Below, piece by piece: positions 1-8,677 of a stretch of 48,055 nt of DNA. Under the pieces are notes generated by a model. It was given only the letters and a program-made list of their open reading frames with translations. It did no database searches and was not told the origin of the DNA. Source of the DNA: Acidobacteriota bacterium (GTDB taxonomy: Bacteria > Acidobacteriota > Terriglobia > Terriglobales > Acidobacteriaceae); the NCBI GenBank assembly GCA_003225175.1, contig QIBA01000059.1, positions 1 through 48,055 on the forward strand, read 5' to 3'. The translations under genes and the position numbers were made by a program. Position 1 is the stretch's first letter. Each line of letters begins with the position of its first letter.

Positions 1-17
1 TCCAGAGCACCGCCTGT

Positions 18-23
18 TATAAT
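18..23 (+). promoter_or_regulatory. -10 hexamer of the tRNA-His promoter
   Basis: A perfect TATAAT lies 33 nt upstream of the mature 5' end of the tRNA, a normal distance for a short 5' leader trimmed by RNase P. The matching -35 would fall at or beyond the left edge of the window and cannot be judged. Confidence 0.55.
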
Positions 24-56
24 CCAATTCTGCTCGCAACTCTTCTTTCCACATGT

Positions 57-133
57 GGTGGGTGTAGCTCAACTGGCAGAGCACCGGACTGTGGCTCCGG
101 ACGTTGTGGGTTCGATTCCCATCACCCACCCCA
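57..133 (+). tRNA. tRNA-His (anticodon GTG)
   Basis: A complete cloverleaf can be folded. The acceptor stem is GTGGGTG (58-64) with CACCCAC (123-129), the anticodon stem is CCGGA/TCCGG with GTG at 91-93, and the T arm is GTGGG-TTCGATT-CCCAT. The extra G at 57 faces C at 130, the G-1:C73 pair that histidyl-tRNA synthetase requires and that is unique to tRNA-His. The CCA end (131-133) is encoded in the DNA. The gene stands alone with its own promoter and no other RNA gene follows it. The 210 nt to the next gene hold no other gene that I can see. Confidence 0.97.
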
Positions 134-343
134 AGTTCTGCTTCACGCATACCGCGATTGGGTGATCTCCCTTTTCCTCCTCCGGGGTAGCTAAATACAC
201 TTCCATTGCCTGATGCCGTTCGATTGCGGCGTCTCAGTATTGAGACTAGAGTTGCGCGATCGGAATCTCGCATCGAATACATGCTGCAGAAAATCCCAAT
301 CGTTTACGAACGCTGAATCCTTTCATTTACAAGGGGGCACAGC

Positions 344-865
344 ATGATCCTCGGCATGAGCACAGCAACATATACCTTGCTCCACGTTTTGATAAGCTTG
401 GCGGGAATCGGGTCAGGATTGGTTGTCCTCTATGGGCTTATCACCGGCAAACGTCTCAACGGCTGGACTGCAGTGTTTCTCACGACTACTGCTCTGACGA
501 GCATAAGCGGATTCGGCTTCCCGTTTGACCATCTCCTGCCGTCGCACAAGGTCGGTATCATTTCCCTTGTGGTGCTGGCAGCGACGATCCCCGCCCGCTA
601 CCTGTTTCACATGGAAGGAAGCTGGCGTTCGGTGTACGTAATTGGATCGGCCCTGGCTCTCTACTTGAATGTGTTTGTGCTTGTCGTCCAATCGTTTATG
701 AAAGTGCCCGCACTGAAAGCGCTGGCTCCTACACAAAAGGAACCTCCATTCCTGGTTGCGCAGCTCGCGGTCTCGCTAGCCTTCATTTGGCTCACAATTC
801 TTGCCGCAAAGCGGTTCCGTATTGGGACTGCCCGAGCGGCAGCCTCCGGGACCTCTCTCTCTTAA
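344..865 (+). CDS. Small conserved-looking integral membrane protein, function unknown
   Basis: The 173-residue product is mostly hydrophobic, with about four to five predicted membrane segments (roughly residues 8-32, 41-61, 68-87, 96-118 and 137-155) and a basic, Ser/Ala-rich tail. The loop around residues 58-70 contains GFPFDHLLPSHK, which looks like a conserved polar turn. The ATG at 344 follows a purine-rich AAGGGGGC about 7 nt upstream; a second in-frame ATG five codons in is also possible. I recognise the general look of small membrane proteins annotated only as hypothetical in soil bacteria, but no named family. It is single and not obviously in an operon. Confidence 0.75.
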   Translation: MILGMSTATYTLLHVLISLAGIGSGLVVLYGLITGKRLNGWTAVFLTTTALTSISGFGFPFDHLLPSHKVGIISLVVLAATIPARYLFHMEGSWRSVYVIGSALALYLNVFVLVVQSFMKVPALKALAPTQKEPPFLVAQLAVSLAFIWLTILAAKRFRIGTARAAASGTSLS

Positions 866-1203
866 CCGAATCAGGCAGCGGCTTAAACAGCAGTCTAGGA
901 AGGGGAGATTCGCACTCGCGAGTCCCCCGTCCAAACACACCACGGAGACACGACGGAGGCCGGGGCGAGACTCTCCTCCTTCTTGCCATCGTGTCCTCAT
1001 TTTCATCCGCATGCGCAACAAGACTGTACCGGTTTAGCGTTCGTATGGTTCCCGATTTGGTTGCGTTTGGCTGCAAGCGGTCAGCAGCAAGAGACGCCGT
1101 AAATTTCGGGACTGATGCGATAAAGATTTCATTCAGCGAACTGCTTTGCTGTTCGAGGCGATCCGAAAACGAATAAGGTACACTCTTCCGGCTGAGGTCC
1201 GGA
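866..1203. other. Intergenic stretch with a fragment of a dispersed repeat
   Basis: No open frame here looks like protein. At 940-951 the sequence CCACGGAGACAC occurs; the same 12-mer recurs at 43612-43623 in a longer inverted repeat, so this is probably a decayed copy. A Shine-Dalgarno-like GAGG for the next gene sits at the right end. Confidence 0.5.
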
Positions 1204-2145
1204 ATGCTGAAATCATTGCTGGTATTGCTAGCGCTCGTGCCTTCCCTTTCTTCTGCGCTGGCCCAAATATCAGCACTTTCTGCCTGGCCGCCTAGTCAGA
1301 GCCACACAACGATTCCTTTGTGGCCCGGCGGCGCCCCTGGTGCATCCACCGCCAAAGGGCCTGAGCAAGACACTACGACCAGCAAAGACCGCCAGGTTGC
1401 CGGACGCCCAGTGATTCGCATCGGGAATGTTTCGCAGCCGACGATGACGTTATATCCCGCTTCGCCGAACAGCAATTCTGGACCTGCAGTCGTGGTCTTT
1501 CCCGGCGGAAGTTATCGCATCGTGGCGATCGACCTGGAGGGAACCGAGGTCTGTGACTGGCTGAACTCCATTGCGGTAAATTGTGTGCTCGTGAAGTATC
1601 GCGTGCCGGAGACTGGACCGTTTCCCAAATCGGTCGCCGCGCTGCAGGATGCGCAGCGTGCTATTGGCCTGCTGCGCCAGCACGCGGCTGAGTGGCACGT
1701 AGATCCTAAGCGCGTGGGGGTCCTCGGATTCTCCGCTGGGGGACATCTATCCGCGGCCGTCAGCACGCATTATGATCAGCGTCTCTATCCTGTAGCCGAT
1801 GCTGCCGATCAGCTGAGCTGCCGTCCCGACTTCGCCATTATTCTCTATCCAGGATATCTGGCTAGCGCGGACAAGAATTTCGAGTTCAACCCTGACATTC
1901 CAGTCGCAGCTTCGACTCCTCCGGCCTTTCTAGTGCAAGCAGAGGATGATTCCGTGCACGTCGAGAACGCTGTCGAGTACTTCATGGCACTCAAGAAAGC
2001 AGGCGTTCCCGCTGAGCTGCACACTTACGCGCAGGGCGGTCATGGATATGGCCTGCGTCCGACGGACAAGCCGGTCACGGAATGGCCAAAATTAGCCACG
2101 CGCTGGTTACATACCATTGGAGTTTTGCAAGGCGCAGCGGAATAA
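1204..2145 (+). CDS. Secreted alpha/beta-hydrolase, acetylxylan esterase-like
   Basis: The 313-residue product starts with a signal peptide (charged MLK, hydrophobic core to about residue 20, ALAQ cleavage site). An alpha/beta-hydrolase fold follows. The oxyanion region is VVVFPGGSY, the nucleophile elbow GFSAGGH carries Ser177, the acid is probably an Asp in QAEDDSVH, and the catalytic His is in GGHGYG near the C-terminus. This layout matches the BD-FAE/acetyl-esterase group that deacetylates plant polysaccharides such as xylan. The ATG at 1204 is preceded by GAGG with 8-9 nt spacing. Substrate is inferred from the family only; it could equally be a general carboxylesterase. Confidence 0.85.
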   Translation: MLKSLLVLLALVPSLSSALAQISALSAWPPSQSHTTIPLWPGGAPGASTAKGPEQDTTTSKDRQVAGRPVIRIGNVSQPTMTLYPASPNSNSGPAVVVFPGGSYRIVAIDLEGTEVCDWLNSIAVNCVLVKYRVPETGPFPKSVAALQDAQRAIGLLRQHAAEWHVDPKRVGVLGFSAGGHLSAAVSTHYDQRLYPVADAADQLSCRPDFAIILYPGYLASADKNFEFNPDIPVAASTPPAFLVQAEDDSVHVENAVEYFMALKKAGVPAELHTYAQGGHGYGLRPTDKPVTEWPKLATRWLHTIGVLQGAAE

Positions 2146-2215
2146 TGCCGATTCGGGCCTTGGAAGAAGATAGCTGAAGACCACTTGCGGCCCTTGATCC
2201 TGCATCTTCTTCCAA

Positions 2216-3151
2216 ATGGGGAAAAATGGTATTAGACGACGGACATGGAGAGAGCTGCTGCGGCTGCATCACCCTTTGCAACTTCCAGCAGCACACGATG
2301 CTCTGGCTGCCAGGCTCATTGAACAAGCAGGATTTCCGGCTTACCAGATTGGTGGCTTCGCGGTGGACGGAGCGCGTTTTGGGCTTCCTGATATTGACCT
2401 CACGCGATTTGCGGAGAAGTTCGCAGCGGTGCGTGAAATCATGGCGATCAGTGACCTCCCGGTATTGGTTGATGCCGATGATGGATACGGTGACGCCAAG
2501 AATGTAAGTCACACAATCCATCTCTACGAAAGCATCGGCGCTTCCGCTCTCTTCATCGAGGACCAGCAACCTCCGAAACGTTGCGGCCACATGGCGGGCA
2601 AGAAAGTCGTCGCTGCAGAATATATGGAAAACAAGATCCGTGCAGCCGTGGAGGCTCGCAAGAACCGCGAGAATCTCTTTCTGATTGCCCGCACGGATGC
2701 AATCGCGCCGCACGGGCTCAAAGACGCGTTGTACCGCGCAGAACGTTACCTCAAAGCGGGCGCTGATGCCTTGTATTTCGACGGAGTGCGTAACATGAAA
2801 GAACTGAAAAAAGTTGGAAGCCAGTTTCGCGGCACTCCACTGGTCACTACGATTCTCGAAGGTGGAGGCGAGACGCCATGGGTTCCACCGAAAGAATTGT
2901 ATGAAATCGGGTTCTCCATGATTCTCTATCCCACGACAATTCTCTTCCGGCTCACGAAGGCGATACAGCGAGCCTTGGCGGATCTAAAGGCAGGCAGGCA
3001 GATGCCGGAGAAAGATTCCGTCAGCATGCGCGAATTCGAAACCATTGTAGATCTCCCGTTTTGGGCTGTCATAGAAACTAAATTTCAGGGAGGCGGCAAA
3101 GAAGAAGGTGGCAGCCCAGTTCGCAAATTGATCGACAGCATCGCCGGTTGA
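2216..3151 (+). CDS. Isocitrate lyase/PEP mutase superfamily enzyme (2-methylisocitrate lyase or oxaloacetate decarboxylase type)
   Basis: The 311-residue protein is a TIM-barrel enzyme of the ICL/PEPM superfamily. Visible signatures are the N-terminal LPAAHDALAARL substrate region, DADDGYG (Mg2+-binding aspartates), the active-site loop KRCGH with the catalytic Cys characteristic of lyases of this family, and ARTDA. Enzymes with the KxCGH loop cleave C-C bonds in 2-methylisocitrate or related 2-hydroxy acids; those lacking it are mutases. No prpC/prpD neighbours are present, so a methylcitrate-cycle role is not supported by context. The ATG at 2216 has no clear ribosome binding site. Length fits the family (about 290-310 residues). 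Confidence 0.85.
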   Translation: MGKNGIRRRTWRELLRLHHPLQLPAAHDALAARLIEQAGFPAYQIGGFAVDGARFGLPDIDLTRFAEKFAAVREIMAISDLPVLVDADDGYGDAKNVSHTIHLYESIGASALFIEDQQPPKRCGHMAGKKVVAAEYMENKIRAAVEARKNRENLFLIARTDAIAPHGLKDALYRAERYLKAGADALYFDGVRNMKELKKVGSQFRGTPLVTTILEGGGETPWVPPKELYEIGFSMILYPTTILFRLTKAIQRALADLKAGRQMPEKDSVSMREFETIVDLPFWAVIETKFQGGGKEEGGSPVRKLIDSIAG

Positions 3152-3450
3152 ACTGATCCGCACTGTATCTATAACGAATTATCTATAAGAACCGCTCCGC
3201 GCCCTCGCCCGCGTTCTTTGCTTATGCCTGGAAGGATCTCTCGTGTCACGTTGCCCTAGGGTTTGTTGTTATAACTGTCCAAAACCCGCGCGGGGGACGC
3301 GCCGCGGTCCCTTTGTGAGACTAATTCCGAGATCGACGGGTACTCTCGGCAGCTCTGCGATCTTCAGAATTCTTTTCACAGTGACCCACCCAATTGGTCA
3401 GGCATCCTAAGGAGATAGCTTTCATCGAGACGGAACAAGAGGTGCGAACA

Positions 3451-4389
3451 ATGAGCCCTAAACTCAAGCCATCACTCTGGAAATTTGGAGGGCTCACACC
3501 CGTGAGCCTGGGCAGACAAGTCTGGGCACATATCGGAGAAGACGAAGTCACAGTACGATCTGCAGCGCTGGCCTACTACTTTGTACTGGCAGTGTTTCCG
3601 GCAATGCTGTTTCTGCTCTCGATACTGGGCTTCTTTGCAGGAGCAGGCACGCAGCTTCGCGACACGCTCTTCACGACGCTCGCCCGAGTACTCCCGGCGT
3701 CTGCTTCCGATCTGGTCCATAAGACTCTCGACGAAATCACCCGATCCAGCGGGGCCGGCAAGGCTGTCTTCGGCATCCTGGGCGCATTGTGGTCCGCTTC
3801 AAGCGGGGTTAGTGCAGTAATGGAAAGTCTCAACATCGCATATGACGTGAAAGAAGATCGTCCAATTTGGAAGCAGCGGGCCATCGCCATTGGCCTGACT
3901 ATTGCTTTGGCCGTTCTGGTCCTGGCCGCCCTCGGACTCACGCTCTATGGAAGCGATGCTGCGGACTGGCTGAGTTCACACATGGGACTCGGGCAATTCG
4001 CCGTCATTTCGTGGAAGATCGTGCAATGGCCACTGGTGCTGGCGTGCATGTTCCTTGCCTTTGCCACTACCTATTACTTCGCTCCCAATCTTGAAGAACC
4101 AGAATGGCACTGGATCACTCCCGGTTCGGCTCTCGGTTTGATTTTCTGGATCGTTGCTTCCCTGGGCTTCAAATTGTATTTGCATTTTTTTAACTCTTAC
4201 AGCAAGACCTACGGTTCAGTTGGCGCCGTGATGATTCTGTTGCTTTGGCTCTACATCACCGGCTTTGCCATCCTTGTGGGGGGCGAAGTCAACTCGGCTA
4301 TTGGAAGGGCGGCAGATGCCCAGCTGAAGGCTCAGCAGAAGGATGAGGAAAGGCAGAAGCGAATCGAAGCAGGCTTGAAAGCTGCCTGA
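3451..4389 (+). CDS. YihY/BrkB-family inner membrane protein
   Basis: The 312-residue membrane protein has the YihY/virulence factor BrkB pattern: an N-terminal stretch with SAALAYYFVLAVFPAML (first helix), five further hydrophobic segments, the SKTYGSVGAVMILLLWLYIT signature in the C-terminal half, GGEVNSAI, and a charged coiled tail rich in Lys/Glu. I placed the start at the ATG at 3451, which has AGAGGTG about 8 nt upstream, rather than at an in-frame TTG at 3394. The family was once called ribonuclease BN by mistake; its real role is uncertain. It stands alone on this strand. Confidence 0.88.
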   Translation: MSPKLKPSLWKFGGLTPVSLGRQVWAHIGEDEVTVRSAALAYYFVLAVFPAMLFLLSILGFFAGAGTQLRDTLFTTLARVLPASASDLVHKTLDEITRSSGAGKAVFGILGALWSASSGVSAVMESLNIAYDVKEDRPIWKQRAIAIGLTIALAVLVLAALGLTLYGSDAADWLSSHMGLGQFAVISWKIVQWPLVLACMFLAFATTYYFAPNLEEPEWHWITPGSALGLIFWIVASLGFKLYLHFFNSYSKTYGSVGAVMILLLWLYITGFAILVGGEVNSAIGRAADAQLKAQQKDEERQKRIEAGLKAA

Positions 4390-4599
4390 ATATGTCTAAC
4401 AGGCGCCGACTGACGGCCGTTCCGGGAGAAACGGGCGCTGGCTTGGAAGAAATCCCGGAAAAAGAAGGCGGGGCAATCCGAAGAAGGCGCGACCAGAAAC
4501 AGGAAAGAGTTGTAGGAGAGGAGCTCCGATAAGCTTAGCGGATCCGTTCCCAACCAGCAATCCGCCATCTTCAATTCCCGATCCGGGTGGCGATGCTTC

Positions 4600-4872
4600 T
4601 TAAGCAGTGCCTCGCGTGCTTAGCCGACCCTTCAGAGGCGCCTGCTTGCCTCCGGGGAGAAACATCTGCAGGTCCTCTTGGCCGTACTGCTGTTCGTAAC
4701 CGCACTCCGTGCATTCGAGCGAGGTCATTTGCACACCGCGGTTGAAAAGCTCGACGATAGCTTCGGATACATGCGGATCGGAAAGCCTCAGCCGGAAGTT
4801 ACACGCAGGGCATACAAATCCACAAAAATCTTTGCCCCGGTTTCCCTTTTCGCGTCTTGCTGGGCGTTTCAT
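4600..4872 (-). CDS. Small zinc-ribbon protein, function unknown
   Basis: The 90-residue product is basic at its start and carries two CxxC knuckles, C21-PA-C24 and C54-TE-C57, about 30 residues apart, the spacing of a zinc ribbon. A further Cys is at 17. The segment between the knuckles (HVSEAIVELFNRGVQMTSLE) looks helical. GAGG lies about 10 nt upstream of the ATG. It is transcribed in the same direction as tadA, which lies upstream, but about 165 nt separate them. Such ribbons bind nucleic acid or protein; nothing narrows this further. Confidence 0.6.
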   Translation of the reverse strand: MKRPARREKGNRGKDFCGFVCPACNFRLRLSDPHVSEAIVELFNRGVQMTSLECTECGYEQQYGQEDLQMFLPGGKQAPLKGRLSTRGTA

Positions 4873-5037
4873 GGCGCTTTGACCTCACATTACTTGGAAC
4901 AATTTCATTGCGGATCTGCATGGCCAAGAGCATACAGCCTCGAATGAACTCTGATTTAAGACTACTGAAGTTTGACGCAGGTATCATCTCCTTTGGTTTT
5001 ATTCGGGCAGCAGCGAAAAAGTGCGCCAATTTCTAAA

Positions 5038-5502
5038 TCATTCTGCTTCGACCCTTCGCGAACGGAAAAATGATTTCAGTAGCTCAGAACATTCTGCCTC
5101 CAAAACGCCGCCAATAACCTCCATCCTATGGTTCAGACGAGGATGATTCAGCACGTTCATCACGGAGCTCACAGCTCCCGCCTTGGGATCACTCGCGCCA
5201 TAGATCAGAGCTTTAAGACGCGCATGAACCAGAGCTCCGGCACACATCGCGCATGGTTCAATAATCACGTACATCTCGCATCCATCGAGCCGATGGTTTC
5301 CGAGCGCAGTTCCAGCAGCACGCAAGGCGACAATCTCTGCATGTGCGGAGGGGTCATGATCACGCAAGTTCCTATTTTCGCCAGCAGCGATCAGCTCATC
5401 GCTGCGGACAATGATGGCTCCTACCGGCACTTCGCCCACTAATTGCGCGGCTTTGGCTTGTTCAATAGCGCGCCTCATCCATGATTCGTGCTCGGAAGAC
5501 AT
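5038..5502 (-). CDS. tadA: tRNA-specific adenosine deaminase TadA
   Basis: The 154-residue product is a cytidine/deoxycytidylate deaminase-fold enzyme that converts A34 to inosine in tRNA-Arg(ACG), letting one tRNA read CGU, CGC and CGA. The zinc site is complete: H54-A-E56 (E56 the proton shuttle) and P-C84-AM-C87. The frame stays open upstream to 5796, but homology begins only near the ATG at 5502 (MSSEHESWMRRAIEQAK), so the extra 98 codons are rejected. No Shine-Dalgarno precedes this ATG; instead TACAAT ends exactly 7 nt before it, suggesting a leaderless mRNA. Confidence 0.93.
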   Translation of the reverse strand: MSSEHESWMRRAIEQAKAAQLVGEVPVGAIIVRSDELIAAGENRNLRDHDPSAHAEIVALRAAGTALGNHRLDGCEMYVIIEPCAMCAGALVHARLKALIYGASDPKAGAVSSVMNVLNHPRLNHRMEVIGGVLEAECSELLKSFFRSRRVEAE

Positions 5503-5509
5503 TGAGGCG

Positions 5510-5515
5510 ATTGTA
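5510..5515 (-). promoter_or_regulatory. -10 hexamer 7 nt from the tadA start (probable leaderless transcript)
   Basis: On the minus strand TTTACAAT is followed by exactly 7 nt and then the tadA ATG. With usual -10 to +1 spacing, transcription would begin at or next to the A of ATG. No clear -35 is visible. Confidence 0.5.
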
Positions 5516-6031
5516 AAGCGTGGTTCTGCCGCTCGCGTTGAAGAGTCCAGGAGCGTGGGCAAAACATTCGTGCCGGGCCTCGCGGCACCCAAACCGACGG
5601 CCAGCGCAGGAGGCGCCAAATCTGACAGCCAAACATGAAATGCTGGGTTGACGTGTATACAAGGCGAGCCCCGGAAGGACGACACATTCCCACCAGTAAG
5701 TGTCGTGCTTGAACAGGACTGAATTCCGGAACGCTGGATGTATATCGTGAGACGCGGCACTCCACACGCACGCAAACCCCATTGCCGCCAACGCATGTTA
5801 ACTCTCTATTAAACGGCAACAAACCAGCCCGATTCTCTGTAAACCAGCGAAATCCGCAGCTCTGCTCGCTGCTGGGCATAATTTCTAAATTTCATATGGA
5901 GGCAAACCCCGCTTTGGTAACTATTCTCTAACTGCCAATGGTGACAGTTCGCGTGCGCCACTCGGGCTGAATCACGCACCCACGATGTCCGGCAAAACCG
6001 GCCGGGCGAGAGAGATCAAGAGGAGTAGCTC
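5516..6031. other. Intergenic region between divergent tadA and the LPxTA-tailed protein gene
   Basis: About 515 nt without a convincing gene. It must hold the promoters of both divergent genes; the tadA -10 is at its left end and a good AGGAG site for the next gene is at its right end. Open frames on either strand here lack protein-like composition. Confidence 0.4.
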
Positions 6032-6736
6032 ATGAAGAAAATGTTCCTTACATGCTCTGCATTGCTGCTGTCTGCCGGCATCGCTATCGGCCAGACATCC
6101 AGTACAACCGACCCCAACAGTCAGAACCAAACACCGGCTGCGAGCAGTTCGACCAGTCAGAATCCATCGTCGACTTCGAGCACGACCCCATCGACGAGTA
6201 GCAGCAGCTCGGATATGAACCAGTCAGCTACGCCGTCGAGCACAAGCCAGTCCAGCGCAACGCCGACCAACACGGCGCCCAGCGCGACCTCTGGTCAGAC
6301 GTCGACGACCCCGGCTGCAACCGATCAGACTTCGAGCCAGGCGAATCCGACCGCGGCTCCTTCGAGCACAAGCGATCAGAGCGCAGCCACGGCTCCCAGC
6401 GCCACTTCGAGCTCAAGCTCGACCAGCGCAACGCCCAGCAGCAACGCTGCCGCGCCATCTGCTTCTTCATCTTCAACCAGCACAACCGATCAGACTGCGC
6501 CCGCTGCCTCCAGCACGACCACCGGCAGCAACGCTGCTGATCAGTCTGCCGCGAGCACGCAGTCGAACGCTGCCAGTGCAGATCAGAACGCTAATGCCAG
6601 TAACAACGCCAACTCCGCCAGCCAGAACGCCGGCAACACCAGCGGACTGCCACAAACGGCTTCTCCGCTCCCGCTGCTCGGCCTGCTCGGATTCGGCTCA
6701 TTCCTGACGGGACTAGTTGCACGTTTCCGTAAGTAA
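6032..6736 (+). CDS. Secreted Ser/Thr/Ala/Asn-rich low-complexity protein with LPxTA-like C-terminal sorting signal
   Basis: The 234-residue product has a clear signal peptide (MKKMFLTCSALLLSAGIAIGQ). About 180 residues of low-complexity Ser/Thr/Ala/Asn/Gln/Pro follow, with frequent SSTS and TPS strings and no recognisable fold. The C-terminus is tripartite: LPQTA at 206-210, a hydrophobic stretch PLPLLGLLGFGSFLTGLVA, and a basic end RFRK. This is the architecture of sortase or exosortase-type sorting signals, although the motif ends in A rather than G. AGGAG lies 7-8 nt before the ATG and a strong terminator follows the stop, so the gene is a monocistronic unit, probably well expressed. A stalk-like, possibly glycosylated surface protein is my inference. 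Confidence 0.8.
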   Translation: MKKMFLTCSALLLSAGIAIGQTSSTTDPNSQNQTPAASSSTSQNPSSTSSTTPSTSSSSSDMNQSATPSSTSQSSATPTNTAPSATSGQTSTTPAATDQTSSQANPTAAPSSTSDQSAATAPSATSSSSSTSATPSSNAAAPSASSSSTSTTDQTAPAASSTTTGSNAADQSAASTQSNAASADQNANASNNANSASQNAGNTSGLPQTASPLPLLGLLGFGSFLTGLVARFRK

Positions 6737-6754
6737 TGCGGATCACAAAACCAG

Positions 6755-6789
6755 AACGCCTGAGACGAAAGTCTCGGGCGTTATTTTTT
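6755..6789 (+). terminator. Rho-independent terminator of the LPxTA protein gene
   Basis: A 12-bp stem (AACGCCTGAGAC with GTCTCGGGCGTT, one G.U pair) is closed by a GAAA tetraloop and followed by ATTTTTT. It begins 18 nt after the stop codon and is one of the strongest terminators in the window. Confidence 0.92.
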
Positions 6790-6900
6790 GGGCTGACGCA
6801 CACTGAAATCCGGCATGCACATAATTCAACTCGCCGAATGGCGGTACTCTGTGTGGATTCCACGCCATGGCCTGCTCTAAATTCATGCCACAACTTGCTT

Positions 6901-6935
6901 CACCCAATCACTCGATGGCTCGATTACCCGATCCA
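6901..6935. repeat. Degenerate ATCACCCGAT-type repeat
   Basis: The stretch reads as imperfect copies of a ~10-nt unit (CCCAATCACTCGATGG, CTCGATTACCCGATCC). Better copies of the same unit occur at 30839-30873 and, inverted, at 30721-30737. It lies just upstream of the lysS -10 element. Confidence 0.5.
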
Positions 6936-6945
6936 ACTGACCCGA

Positions 6946-6951
6946 TATACT
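6946..6951 (+). promoter_or_regulatory. -10 hexamer 7 nt from the lysS start (probable leaderless transcript)
   Basis: TATACT is followed by exactly 7 nt and the lysS ATG at 6959, and there is no Shine-Dalgarno. The -35 region is not recognisable. Confidence 0.5.
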
Positions 6952-6958
6952 GCTTTCA

Positions 6959-8515
6959 ATGTCATTCGAAGAAAGTCAATATCAGCTCCGTCGCGAGAAG
7001 CTGAAGCAGATCGAGGCGCTGGGACAGCAGAGCTATCCTCGGAAATTTGAGTTCACGCATTCCATTCCGGAAATTGTTGCCAAGTATTCCGACTTCACCT
7101 GCGAGCAACTGGACCCCGATCGCGTCAATGTGCGCGTTGCGGGTCGACTTATGTCGATACGTGGACAAGGGAAGGCAGGATTCGCGCATCTGCAGCAGGC
7201 GGGCCAGCGGCTCCAAATCTACGTGAAGCTCGATTTTGTCGGCGAAAAGGGTTTTCAACTCTACAAGCTGCTCGACCTTGGCGACTTCGTTGGAGTCAGC
7301 GGTTATCTCTTCCGCACCAAAACGAATGAACTATCAGTGCACGTGGAACAGATCACATTTCTGGCGAAGGATCTGCTCCCGCTTCCGGAGAAGTATCACG
7401 GACTGTCGGATGTTGAACTGCGCTATCGTCAGCGCTACGTTGACCTCAATATGAATCCAGAGGTGCGCGATGTGTTCGTTGCGCGCAGCAAACTGGTGAA
7501 GGCGATTCGGTCGTTCCTCGATGCGCGCGGCTACATCGAAGTCGAGACGCCGATGATGCAACCGATTGCGGGCGGAGCAGTGGCGCGTCCCTTCATCACG
7601 CACCACAACACGCTCGATATCGACCTTTACCTGCGCATCGCGCCGGAACTCTATCTGAAGCGACTAATTGTCGGCGGGCTTGATCGCGTTTACGAGATCA
7701 ATCGCAACTTTCGCAACGAGGGCATCTCTACCCAGCATAATCCTGAATTCACGATGCTCGAGTTCTATCAGGCATACGCCGACTACCACGACTTAATGAC
7801 ACTCACCGAGCAGATGCTGGCGCATGTTGCGCGCGAGGTGAATGGGAGCACTGTGGTCCCTTATCAGGGACGGGAGATCGATTTCGGGAATTGGCAGCGC
7901 CTATCGATGAGAGAAGCGATCATCAAATTCTGGCCCGAAAGCTGTGCGCCTGCACCGCAGATGTTGGATTTTGCCGATGCCAGTTCAGTGCGAAAGCTAG
8001 TGGAACGGTTGAACGCCCGGCACGCTCCGCATATGCCGTACGATCCGACAGAACCGGCGGGGAAGAGCATCGGCAACATGTTCGAAGCGGTCGCCGAAGA
8101 ACATTTGTGGCAGCCGACGATTCTCTACGACTTCCCGGTCGCGATCTCCCCGCTATCGAAGAACAAGAAAGACGAACCCGACTGGGTAGAGCGTTTCGAG
8201 ATCTTCGTTGGCGGCCTGGAGATCGGAAATGCTTTCAGCGAGCTGAACGATCCTGAAGAGCAACGGCGCCGATTCGAGCAGCAGCTCTCGGAGAAAGCGC
8301 GTGGCGATGAGGAAGCTCACGCCATGGACGAAGATTACATTCGTGCGCTCTCGTATGGCATGCCCCCAACAGGCGGCGAAGGAATCGGCATTGATCGTCT
8401 GACGATGCTGCTGACCGATTCGAAATCGATCCGCGATGTGATCCTGTTCCCTCTTCTGAGGCCGCAGAAGCAGGAGGAAGATGTGTTGCAGGAAGCGACG
8501 GGCACGGGTGCCTAG
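6959..8515 (+). CDS. lysS: Lysine--tRNA ligase (class II)
   Basis: The 518-residue enzyme charges tRNA-Lys. The N-terminal OB-fold anticodon-binding domain (about residues 55-150, with [21 protein letters not shown]) is followed by the class II catalytic core: motif 1 around [20 protein letters not shown], motif 2 [20 protein letters not shown], and motif 3 [15 protein letters not shown] near the C-terminus. Length and domain order are standard for bacterial LysRS. The ATG at 6959 matches the usual start of the family; the mRNA may be leaderless. Confidence 0.97.
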   Translation: MSFEESQYQLRREKLKQIEALGQQSYPRKFEFTHSIPEIVAKYSDFTCEQLDPDRVNVRVAGRLMSIRGQGKAGFAHLQQAGQRLQIYVKLDFVGEKGFQLYKLLDLGDFVGVSGYLFRTKTNELSVHVEQITFLAKDLLPLPEKYHGLSDVELRYRQRYVDLNMNPEVRDVFVARSKLVKAIRSFLDARGYIEVETPMMQPIAGGAVARPFITHHNTLDIDLYLRIAPELYLKRLIVGGLDRVYEINRNFRNEGISTQHNPEFTMLEFYQAYADYHDLMTLTEQMLAHVAREVNGSTVVPYQGREIDFGNWQRLSMREAIIKFWPESCAPAPQMLDFADASSVRKLVERLNARHAPHMPYDPTEPAGKSIGNMFEAVAEEHLWQPTILYDFPVAISPLSKNKKDEPDWVERFEIFVGGLEIGNAFSELNDPEEQRRRFEQQLSEKARGDEEAHAMDEDYIRALSYGMPPTGGEGIGIDRLTMLLTDSKSIRDVILFPLLRPQKQEEDVLQEATGTGA

Positions 8516-8611
8516 TCGTACTTATTTCGAAGATGTTGAGTCTTCGGTATTGGGGAAGTGATTTCATGTGTGCCGTCGAGCCAAGGACAATAGTCTCTTT
8601 TTTGAGTTCAG

Positions 8612-8634
8612 CGGCTTCAGTCAGAAGCCGTTTT
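8612..8634 (+). terminator. Probable weak terminator after lysS
   Basis: A 7-bp hairpin, CGGCTTC with GAAGCCG around AGTCA, is followed by TTTT. The tract is short, so efficiency is uncertain. Confidence 0.5.
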
Positions 8635-8677
8635 AAAAGGAGATTAAGGTAAGCCTTCATTCGCACGGATACTATCC

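Noticed and set aside
231-246. GTCTCA-GTAT-TGAGAC hairpin after tRNA-His
   Set aside because: A 6-bp stem without a T-tract and about 100 nt from the tRNA; too weak to call a terminator.
787-1176. 129-codon frame after the small membrane protein gene
   Set aside because: Cys/Ser/Arg-rich sequence with no start signal, overlapping a dispersed-repeat fragment.
2075-2713. 212-codon minus-strand frame over the esterase end and the lyase gene
   Set aside because: It overlaps two well-supported genes and has no recognisable domain.
5503-5796. 98-codon upstream extension of tadA
   Set aside because: The added residues lack family character; the conserved start and the -10 element support the ATG at 5502.
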